A stretch of DNA of 24,064 bases from a virus: positions 1-24,064 of IMG/VR virus record IMGVR_UViG_3300025164_001337. One strand, given 5' to 3'. Below, in pieces: positions 15,335 to 22,207 of the stretch. The notes beneath the pieces are model-generated. The model saw nothing but the letters and a program-made list of their open reading frames with translations. It searched no databases and was not told where the DNA came from. Within the stretch, counting starts at the first letter, position 1; the number at the start of each line of letters is the position of its first letter. The translations under genes and the position numbers were made by a program.

Positions 15335-17380
15335 ATGTCGAATGTGATCAAAACAATCGGTTCTGGTGGAACATTTGCTAGTGTTCAGGCGTGGGCTGAT
15401 GACATAAATACAAATGCGAATGGCTTCTATATCTCTGGTGATATCGCTATCGGCCAGGTATTAAATGACTTGTCGACAGCCAGCGGAAGCCATGTATCAT
15501 TTGCTGCAGCCAATGGCACGAATCCGATCTCCAAGGCGATACTGGAGCCATCATCTGGAAATGCAAATAATGGCATTGTTGCAGGCGGCATAGTTCTAAC
15601 CCAGACTAACGGAGATAACTATGGGATATACCTTGCTGCTGCCGTAGATTATCACGTAGAAATTCGAGATCTGGAGATTTACCGCAATCAGTCGTCTGGC
15701 GGGACAAACGACTTTAGCCTGATACACAATGCGTGCACCAATTCCATTGAGTTAATAGTCAAGCGATGCATTGTCCATACTAATCAATTTGGTGCAGCAA
15801 CAGGAACGCCCATTGGAATCAAGGGTATTTCGGCTGGGGCTACAACACGTGCAGTGCGGTGCCTGGTCTTCGACATCGGAAATCCAACAACCGGATTTGG
15901 GATTGGAATTGCCGATGCGGTGACGATTCACAACTGCTGTGTGTATAATTGCGCTGGCAACGGCATCGGCAGTGACAATATCTTCCACGATGTTCGCAAC
16001 TGCATATCGATGGATAACGGCTCCACGGACTACGCTGGTGCGTGGGCCGCCACAAAAGATCGGAACATGTCATCGGATGCCACAGCGCCGGGCACGACTG
16101 TCTACATTAATAAAGTCAGTACAGCGATCTGGACAGCTCCTGGTAGTGACGATTTTACACTCCAGCTCGGAACTGACGCCATCGGAACCGGCCAGGACTT
16201 GGGCAGCGGCTACGAACAAAACATCGACATCAAACATGACTTGATTGCCGGAGAGGTATGGGACCTTGGGGCATTCCAGTCTGGCGAGATGAGCACGTCC
16301 AGCACGGTGGCTCGCTCTAGTTCCAGCACAGTGGCACGCTCGACATCCAGTACCGTGGCTCGTAGCTCGTCCTCGCAAACTGAGTCTGAGTCGTCTCTCA
16401 GTACCGAAAGCAGCTCGACAACATCGTTCTCATCTTCCAGCACGGCGGCGATGACGACGTCTTCCTCATCCTCGAGCAGCAGTTCCACGAGCTCGTCCTC
16501 GAGTTCAAGCACCGAGGCAAGAACAACATCCTCGTCCTCCTCTACTTCTTCGTCCTCTTCGTCGACTTCTTCGTCTTCGTCATCATCCTCTTCTACCTCT
16601 TCCTCAAGTTCTAGCAGCAGCTCCACGAGCTCGTCCTCGTCGACGGCAGCGCAGATGACTTCGTCGTCGTCTTCCTCGGCCAGTAGCTCGACATCTTCGT
16701 CGACTTCATCCTCATCAACTTCTTCATCCTCCTCGCTTTCGACTTCGTCTTCATCCTCTCTATCAACTTCGTCGTCTTCCTCTTCGACGTCATCTTCGTC
16801 TTGCAGCGGGACAGATCAGGCCATTGGCACTCGGACCTTATCAGCCTCGCTCAAGTTATTTATGTCATCGACGATAACAAACGTGATTGACGATGGGTCA
16901 TCCGCAAGTGTTGCGGCCATGAAGGGCCGGTTGCTGGATCTGGTACTGACGACAGGGATCGCCGACAACAAGGCAACTCGGGCTTGGCGATTGAAAGACG
17001 GATCAATCGGCTCTGGGTCCACCAAGGACATTGACTTGTACGATCTGGTTGGCGAGGACATCGGTGCTGGTGACGGGCGAGATGCACTCGGGCAGCTTAT
17101 GGTCCAGAAACAAATAGTAGCCTTCGTTCTCGAGAAGACTGGCGGCGCGGGTTTGCTCGAACTGATGCCTACCAACCCTGCCAACTACTGCACGTGGGTT
17201 CCAGTCCTTACGGTCGCAGCTGGGAATGCATTGAAGACTGGAGGTCTTGCGTTGTTGGTTCAGCCGGCTGCGTCCGCTCTTCGCGTGACAGATGCTTCGA
17301 GCCACAAGATGCGCTTGGGTGCCAGCGGTGGCGCAGTGACATACGATCTGTGGCTGGTTTCTCGGCATTACGGAACATAA
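15335..17380 (+). CDS. Modular fibre: beta-helix, poly-Ser, repeated domain
   Basis: This is a 681-residue protein whose ATG directly abuts the previous stop. Residues 1 to about 315 look like a beta-helix, with an N-terminal GTFASVQAWADDI segment and repeated short strands such as EIRDLEIYRN and HNCCVYNCAGNGI. Residues about 318-490 are poly-Ser/Thr with STVARSSSS and STAAMTTSS elements. Residues about 495-681 are a second copy of the domain found at the N-terminus of the preceding protein, including DIDLYD, MPTNPANY.TWVPVLTVA and GNALKTGG. The order is therefore reversed relative to that protein. The role is probably a virion surface adhesin or spike. The beta-helix part is visibly more AT-rich than the serine-rich part. 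The enzyme activity, if any, is unknown. Confidence 0.75.
   Translation: MSNVIKTIGSGGTFASVQAWADDINTNANGFYISGDIAIGQVLNDLSTASGSHVSFAAANGTNPISKAILEPSSGNANNGIVAGGIVLTQTNGDNYGIYLAAAVDYHVEIRDLEIYRNQSSGGTNDFSLIHNACTNSIELIVKRCIVHTNQFGAATGTPIGIKGISAGATTRAVRCLVFDIGNPTTGFGIGIADAVTIHNCCVYNCAGNGIGSDNIFHDVRNCISMDNGSTDYAGAWAATKDRNMSSDATAPGTTVYINKVSTAIWTAPGSDDFTLQLGTDAIGTGQDLGSGYEQNIDIKHDLIAGEVWDLGAFQSGEMSTSSTVARSSSSTVARSTSSTVARSSSSQTESESSLSTESSSTTSFSSSSTAAMTTSSSSSSSSSTSSSSSSSTEARTTSSSSSTSSSSSSTSSSSSSSSSTSSSSSSSSSTSSSSSTAAQMTSSSSSSASSSTSSSTSSSSTSSSSSLSTSSSSSLSTSSSSSSTSSSSCSGTDQAIGTRTLSASLKLFMSSTITNVIDDGSSASVAAMKGRLLDLVLTTGIADNKATRAWRLKDGSIGSGSTKDIDLYDLVGEDIGAGDGRDALGQLMVQKQIVAFVLEKTGGAGLLELMPTNPANYCTWVPVLTVAAGNALKTGGLALLVQPAASALRVTDASSHKMRLGASGGAVTYDLWLVSRHYGT
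16291..16803 (+). repeat. Poly-Ser/Thr coding tract
   Basis: About 170 codons are mainly Ser and Thr, connecting the beta-helix to the C-terminal repeated domain. STVARSS elements cluster at the start and STAAMTT, STEARTT and STAAQMT elements follow. Codons are mixed, as in the other tracts. Confidence 0.85.
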
Positions 17381-17393
17381 CAGGAGCAATTAT

Positions 17394-18161
17394 ATGTCGA
17401 CACGCAGTGCCGAGAGCGAAGTCAAGCTGACCTTCTCGGCAACGATCAAAAATACGCTGGACGACGGTCAAGTAGCTCAAGTCCTGCTGAGCGACACAGT
17501 GATCTCAGGCAATCTGGCCAGTGGCGTGGATGCCAATCAGGCGAACCGTGCCTGGGCACGCAAGAGCCATACCTTGGCCTCTGGCAATACAGAGGACATT
17601 GACCTCTATGACTTTGCCGACATCGATATCGGAGCTGGTCTTGGAAACGATGGATTGGGGCTCCCGATGGCACTCGAAGAGGTAGTTACGTTTTGCATCA
17701 AGCAAACATCTGGTGCAGGACGACTCGAATTGATGCCTACCAATCCGTCGAACTATGCGACGTGGGTGCCGCAGTTGACAGTCTCGCTCGGGTCTGCACT
17801 CAAGGCCGGTGGTCTGCTGCTGCTGCATCAGCCAGACGAGGATGCATTCGACATCGAGGATGGCTCATCGCACATGATGCGTGTCGGAGCTAACGGCGGA
17901 GATATCGTTTACGACCTCTATCTGGTTGGGCGACACGATGACGAGGCCTCGAGTTCCTCGAGTTCGTCCACTTCCTCTTCGTCCTCTTCCTCTACATCGA
18001 GTTGCACGACCAGTACGCTTTCGTCGCAGTCCACCTCCTCGAGTTCGTCTTCGTCGAGTTCGACGTCCTCGAGTTCCTCATCATCGTCCTCGTGCACATC
18101 GTCGTCTTCGACAGCGGCCAGGACGACCTCTTCGAGTAGTTCCTGTTCGACCACAACGTAA
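17394..18161 (+). CDS. Repeated-domain protein with C-terminal poly-Ser
   Basis: This is a 255-residue protein. Residues 1 to about 183 are the third copy of the domain also present in the two preceding genes, beginning RSAESE and containing NLASGVDANQANRAW, DIDLYD, MPTNPSNYATWVPQLTV and GDIVYDLYLVGRHDD. The rest is a poly-Ser/Thr tail with a few Cys and one STAARTTSS element, ending the protein without any further domain. It has a good ribosome binding site (AGGAG at 17382-17386, seven bases before ATG 17394). The gene looks like the minimal form of the module. It may be an independent virion decoration protein, or a remnant of a longer fibre whose C-terminal part was lost. It lies 18 bases upstream of the tail tube gene. 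Confidence 0.75.
   Translation: MSTRSAESEVKLTFSATIKNTLDDGQVAQVLLSDTVISGNLASGVDANQANRAWARKSHTLASGNTEDIDLYDFADIDIGAGLGNDGLGLPMALEEVVTFCIKQTSGAGRLELMPTNPSNYATWVPQLTVSLGSALKAGGLLLLHQPDEDAFDIEDGSSHMMRVGANGGDIVYDLYLVGRHDDEASSSSSSSTSSSSSSSTSSCTTSTLSSQSTSSSSSSSSSTSSSSSSSSSCTSSSSTAARTTSSSSSCSTTT
17947..18158 (+). repeat. Poly-Ser/Thr coding tract
   Basis: About 70 codons are mainly Ser, Thr and a few Cys, forming the C-terminal tail of the repeated-domain protein. TCN and AGY codons are mixed. Confidence 0.8.
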
Positions 18162-18179
18162 CAACAATAAGGAGCCCAT

Positions 18180-18713
18180 ATGAGTGGAGCAACAGTTCAG
18201 TCCGGGTCGGGCGGGAAAGTCCTGGCCCATAATGCGGATGAAGGCACCTGGTATTTGATCGCCAGAATCAGCCAATGGAATGCCAGCATCAGCGTACAGG
18301 AGGCGGCTTGGGGCGATTCTGACTCTGGAGGAAAAACTAATCGAGTTGCTGGTCGAGAAGACATCACTGGTACGATCACCGGCAAGCCAGACAAGGAACA
18401 TCCCCAGTACAACGATCTGCTGTGGGATGACACGAGCGAGCCAAACAACAAGAACATCGTTGCCATGATACTCTGGGAGGATGGCAATGAGACAACGCCG
18501 GAAGATTTCTTCTACTTGCCACGGGCGCTGATTAGTGTGTTTAACATCGGGATCGATAATGATACCAAGTTGCCCGTAGATTTCAGCGCCACATTCGGGG
18601 CCGATGGTACGTGGTTCAAGCCTCGCGAGACTGGCGTGGGTCAACTTACCGGCACGGCTGCAAGGGCGGCTCTCACTGCTGGAAACTTGCGTGATATCGA
18701 TCCTGTGCTGTAA
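18180..18713 (+). CDS. Major tail tube protein (probable)
   Basis: This 177-residue protein starts at ATG 18180 with AAGGAG close upstream. Its features fit a siphovirus tail tube protein: small size, a Gly-rich N-terminus, an early strand ending in ISQWNASISV, a loop with DSGGKTNRVAGREDITGTITG, and a C-terminal half of alternating beta strands. It lacks transmembrane or catalytic motifs. Position directly before the frameshifted tail chaperone and the tape measure gene is the normal place for the tube gene, and this is the main support. The product would polymerise into the tail tube around the tape measure protein. An alternative is a minor tail protein of the same fold. Confidence 0.7.
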   Translation: MSGATVQSGSGGKVLAHNADEGTWYLIARISQWNASISVQEAAWGDSDSGGKTNRVAGREDITGTITGKPDKEHPQYNDLLWDDTSEPNNKNIVAMILWEDGNETTPEDFFYLPRALISVFNIGIDNDTKLPVDFSATFGADGTWFKPRETGVGQLTGTAARAALTAGNLRDIDPVL

Positions 18714-18732
18714 CTAACAGGAGTGTTGAGCA

Positions 18733-19413
18733 GTGGACAACGTGAGTCTAGTGACCAGGAAGATGGGTAGCTACCCATTGCCTGATGGCAAGGAAGTTGT
18801 GCTGTACGGATTCAGCGCCTTCGAGTGGGCCGCTGTCCAGGAAGCGGCATTGGCCCATTACAAACGATCCATCATCAAGACTTGGACCGACAACCTGGAC
18901 TTGCTGCCGGAGGATATGCGTGATAGCGAGCTGCGCCGGGTGTATCGCGAGGCAGAGCAGATCACTTTCCGGGATCTGCCCAAGCGCAAGATGAAGTTCC
19001 CCACAATGAAGAATGGCCAACAACTCAAGGACGAGAAAGGAAACTGGCTCGAGCACGATGAGGACGTGGATTATGAGCAGTGGTGGTCAAGCGAGCTGTT
19101 GGAAGGAAAGGTGCATTGCATTTGGCTATCGGCTCGTAAAGCGCCTGGACAGGAGACGTGGACCAAGCAGTACGTTGCAGACTTGATTCGTGAGTCCGCG
19201 GCATATGAGCTGCAGAATGACCAAGATAGTGAGGAGAAAAGGCAAGTAGCTATCGAGGAGATGGCTCAGACAGTTGGCCGATTGAGCCAGCTTTCGCCAG
19301 AACTAAAAAACTCCTCACCCCCGCACGAGGCGGGGAACAACAAGCCGCTGACGGCCAGACAGAAGCGGATTCTAGAGAGGCAGAAGAGAACGCAGGCCCA
19401 AACTGGCCTTTGA
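18733..19413 (+). CDS. Tail assembly chaperone, N-terminal part (gpG-like)
   Basis: This is a 226-residue protein starting at GTG 18733, with AGGAG at 18719-18723. Residues 1 to about 130 are acidic and helical with a Trp-rich middle, and the C-terminal part is a charged, Gln- and Lys-rich helix. The gene lies between the tail tube and tape measure genes, where siphoviruses encode the gpG/gpGT chaperone pair that coats the tape measure protein during tail assembly. The A AAA AAC slippery sequence at 19305-19311, near the end of this gene, allows a -1 shift into the overlapping frame. The frame-shifted product would be about 289 residues, against 226 without slippage. Confidence 0.75.
   Translation: MDNVSLVTRKMGSYPLPDGKEVVLYGFSAFEWAAVQEAALAHYKRSIIKTWTDNLDLLPEDMRDSELRRVYREAEQITFRDLPKRKMKFPTMKNGQQLKDEKGNWLEHDEDVDYEQWWSSELLEGKVHCIWLSARKAPGQETWTKQYVADLIRESAAYELQNDQDSEEKRQVAIEEMAQTVGRLSQLSPELKNSSPPHEAGNNKPLTARQKRILERQKRTQAQTGL
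19305..19335 (+). promoter_or_regulatory. -1 ribosomal frameshift signal: A AAA AAC plus hairpin
   Basis: In the frame of the upstream gene the codons read CTA AAA AAC, giving the slippery heptamer A AAA AAC at 19305-19311. Seven bases later CCCCGC (19319-19324) pairs with GCGGGG (19330-19335) around a five-base loop. The -1 frame has no stop from 19311 to 19599. The heptamer, spacer, stem and open frame together are a textbook programmed frameshift element for a tail assembly chaperone. Confidence 0.85.
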
Positions 19414-19601
19414 TCTTCCGCGAATTGTGCGAGGCCTACCCCGGACTAAATCCCATGATACTTGAGCAAATGTCACAGAACCAGATTGTTTGGCTGCTAT
19501 GCGATAAAGAACGACTCAAGAACGGCGGCAAAATCACGCGCGGCACACCAAGCCAATTGCGAAAAATGGGATTGCTGCCAAGACGAAGATGGGGAGTGTG
19601 A
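19410..19601 (+). CDS. Tail assembly chaperone, frameshift extension (gpT-like)
   Basis: The reading frame in -1 register relative to the upstream chaperone gene continues from the slippery site to a stop at 19601. The 63-residue part after 19410 begins IFRELCEAYPGLNP and contains a conserved-looking hydrophobic Gln/Glu helix with NQIVWLLCDK. A TTG at 19410 could also start translation independently, but the slippery sequence and hairpin make the fusion product the more likely form. The extension plausibly contacts the tail tube, while the N-terminal part binds the tape measure protein, as in the phage lambda model. It ends four bases before the tape measure start. Confidence 0.72.
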   Translation: MIFRELCEAYPGLNPMILEQMSQNQIVWLLCDKERLKNGGKITRGTPSQLRKMGLLPRRRWGV

Positions 19602-19605
19602 TAAG

Positions 19606-21141
19606 ATGGCATTCGAACTTGCGAAGGCATTCGTGACCATCGGCACAGATGATACAAAATTACGTCAAGGATTGTCTCAAGTTAAGACTAGATTTACATC
19701 TGCCATGTCTGATCTTACCAAGGTCGCCGCTGGTTTTGGTATTGGTATAGGATTGCAACAGGCAGTTGGGTTCATGAGACAACTATCGGCAGCAGCCGAG
19801 GCATCTGCCGACGCCGAGATGCGATTAAACGCAGTTTTGAAAGCCACTGGTGAGGCTGCTGGCTTTAGTGCCAAAGAGATCGGTTCATTCATTCAAGAGC
19901 TGTCGAAAGCTACTGCCACGGACGATGAGATGATTTCTGACGCAATTTCCAAACTGCTTACATTCAAAGGCGTCACTGGTGATGTTTTCAAGAAAGCAAC
20001 AGAGCTAGCCATTGATCTGGCTGCAACAGGATTCGGGTCTGTCGAAAGTGCAGCGACAATGCTCGGCAAAGCCTTGGAGAATCCATTAACAGGAATGATG
20101 GCTTTGACTCGAGTTGGCGTGACATTGACAGACACTCAAAAGCAACAAATAAAGAATTATACAGAGACAAATCAACTCCTCAAGGCTCAACAAATTATTC
20201 TTGATGCGATCATGGGTCAAGTAGGTGGTGTCGGTCGCGAAACGGCTACGGCCCTCAAGAGATCTAGAGTTGAGTTAGATAATATAAAGGAAACACTGGG
20301 AGTAAAGGTTATTCCTCTCAGTACAAAATGGAATGAGTTTCTCGTATCCGTTTTGACCAACGTCGAGAAAGTCGTGAATGCGTATGACCGTATCGTTCAG
20401 AACACTGATAAATGGATAGAACACAATATTAGACAGAACGAGCTGATGCGAGATACAGTGCACATGGCGGAACGAATAGCACCGAGTGGTGCAGGTAATC
20501 TTTTGGCTTTGACACAAGAGGGAATTATTTTGCAAGGAATTAGGGCTACGGAACGAGCCGATATGGACGAAACTGTGCGTAAGCATCAATTAGCGATTTT
20601 GCGAAGACAATTAGAGGAATTGAAGTTTCCAGAGAAGCTCGGCGGTGCACCGAAGGAAGTACCTTTTCCTGCGCGAGGATTTTCAACTCTCGCAGAATCC
20701 CGTGCAATATGGGAATGGGAGCGTAGAATAAGAGAAGATGAACAGAGGAAAGCGGAAAAAGATGCGCACGATGCCAGGCAACGTCTTTTACAATTGACAA
20801 ATGCCCGATTCAATCTGCTTGAACTTCGTGGAATTGGTTCTCTCTTTGGCGCAATATCTGGCTTTCTTGGCGGAGCATTAACGCCCAATGTTCGAGAGCG
20901 AGAGACTATGCCCAACATTGGCACAACCAGTTTCCAAGGTATCAACGATGCTTTTCAGCAGGCCATGAACGATCGGCAGAATCCAGTGCATAAGACAAAC
21001 GAGATACTGAATACCGGAATCAAACGGCCGCTCGAGGAGATGGCGAAGGCCGCCAAGACATCGGCACGAGATTTTGGTGCAGCTGCGGCTGGTGCGATCA
21101 AACAGGGACTGACAGGATTATTTGGCGTCGCTAACGAGTAG
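19606..21141 (+). CDS. Tape measure protein
   Basis: This is a 511-residue protein. The frame is open further upstream, but ATG 19606 is preferred: it has GGGGAG at 19591-19596 and begins after the chaperone extension stop. It shows the typical tape measure composition: an N-terminal segment with VTIGTDDTKLRQGLSQV, Ala-rich helices (AAEASADAEMRLNAVLKATG, KATELAIDLAATGFGSVESA), and two glycine-rich hydrophobic stretches, one near residues 43-57 and one near 411-425. The protein sets tail length and helps eject DNA through the host envelope. At about 1.5 angstroms per helical residue, 511 residues would span roughly 75 nm, a short siphovirus tail. No peptidase or lysozyme domain is visible. The gene is visibly AT-richer than its neighbours. 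Confidence 0.85.
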   Translation: MAFELAKAFVTIGTDDTKLRQGLSQVKTRFTSAMSDLTKVAAGFGIGIGLQQAVGFMRQLSAAAEASADAEMRLNAVLKATGEAAGFSAKEIGSFIQELSKATATDDEMISDAISKLLTFKGVTGDVFKKATELAIDLAATGFGSVESAATMLGKALENPLTGMMALTRVGVTLTDTQKQQIKNYTETNQLLKAQQIILDAIMGQVGGVGRETATALKRSRVELDNIKETLGVKVIPLSTKWNEFLVSVLTNVEKVVNAYDRIVQNTDKWIEHNIRQNELMRDTVHMAERIAPSGAGNLLALTQEGIILQGIRATERADMDETVRKHQLAILRRQLEELKFPEKLGGAPKEVPFPARGFSTLAESRAIWEWERRIREDEQRKAEKDAHDARQRLLQLTNARFNLLELRGIGSLFGAISGFLGGALTPNVRERETMPNIGTTSFQGINDAFQQAMNDRQNPVHKTNEILNTGIKRPLEEMAKAAKTSARDFGAAAAGAIKQGLTGLFGVANE

Positions 21142-21148
21142 GTTGACA

Positions 21149-22192
21149 ATGTCCAGCGAATTCACAGCCAACATTGTGATAGACGGGATCCAGCTCAAAT
21201 TGATGGAGGGATACCCAAAGTTCAGCGTTCCGTTTGATGAGACAGAGCGCATCACAGCAAAATATCTCATCCGCTCGTCCGACGTGCTGGCTCTGTGGAA
21301 AAAATGTAGAGTCAGCACGAGATTGATCAACGGTATTCCGGCCACAATCTTTCCGCTGCAATTTCAGAATCTCCCATTCTTCGCGATACAAACCGAGTTC
21401 GATCCATACCCGGACAATCTCCCTGGCGACCCATTTGCATACAACTCCGGAGACTCTCCGACTTCAGGAATCGCGGTGGCCGCATCCACATACACACACC
21501 TCTACACCGCCACGATCACGTACGGCCGTGAGGGAATTGTGCCAGGAGAGCCAGGCACTCCACCAGATGAACAAGACCCAACTGATGTGGCTACGTATGG
21601 TGTTCACACGATGAGCGGGAGTGGTCAAGCTCTCGTTGTAACATCTGACAAAATCCAATACTTTAAAACATCAAGTGCGCCATCACAGGATGAGAACACG
21701 CATGCTTTTCTCGGTGACTTTGGTGACAAAAAAAACGTTGTCAACAAGGACACAAATCTAGCCAAGGCCATCCCTATTGTCGAACATTCGGTAAACATTC
21801 CAAGACTCAAGAATCCGGATTGGGATAATATAGCAGGCTTGCTCGGCACAGTGAATGACAACAACGAAGAGCATGTTCTCTCTCATGTTTGGCCGAGATT
21901 CAAGGATGCACACCAACGACCGAACACGATAATGTACGCCGGATTCACAGCGAAACCAGTGCACGTTATCGATCCAGATACATGGGCGCCAGAGGATGGA
22001 CTTCCAATCTACGAGGTTGACTTCCGATTCAGCGAGCGGCTCGTCTATTACAAGGGTCTTCGCTATAGCTGGAATCACGTGTGGAATAATGATGAGCAGG
22101 AATGGATTCTACCAGTCCTGGGCGGCGCTCAAAATTTGCCGATGTACAACGATTCGGATTTCAGCTTGCTCCCGAAGCAGTTGCCGTTTTAG
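21149..22192 (+). CDS. Hypothetical tail-tip or baseplate protein
   Basis: This is a 347-residue protein. The preferred start is ATG 21149, seven bases after the tape measure stop; a TTG at 21122 in the same frame would overlap the tape measure gene and is less likely. The N-terminal 60 residues contain alternating strands (ANIVIDGIQLKLMEGYPKF). The protein has a long acidic and Pro/Gly-rich loop region near residues 125-145, and a C-terminal half rich in aromatic residues, with repeated Trp and Tyr near VYYKGLRYSWNHVWNND. I do not recognise a family. Its place directly after the tape measure gene is where distal tail and baseplate hub proteins normally lie, so a tail-tip structural role is plausible but not shown by any motif. 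Confidence 0.6.
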   Translation: MSSEFTANIVIDGIQLKLMEGYPKFSVPFDETERITAKYLIRSSDVLALWKKCRVSTRLINGIPATIFPLQFQNLPFFAIQTEFDPYPDNLPGDPFAYNSGDSPTSGIAVAASTYTHLYTATITYGREGIVPGEPGTPPDEQDPTDVATYGVHTMSGSGQALVVTSDKIQYFKTSSAPSQDENTHAFLGDFGDKKNVVNKDTNLAKAIPIVEHSVNIPRLKNPDWDNIAGLLGTVNDNNEEHVLSHVWPRFKDAHQRPNTIMYAGFTAKPVHVIDPDTWAPEDGLPIYEVDFRFSERLVYYKGLRYSWNHVWNNDEQEWILPVLGGAQNLPMYNDSDFSLLPKQLPF

Positions 22193-22207
22193 ATCAAAGG
22201 CGGTGGC

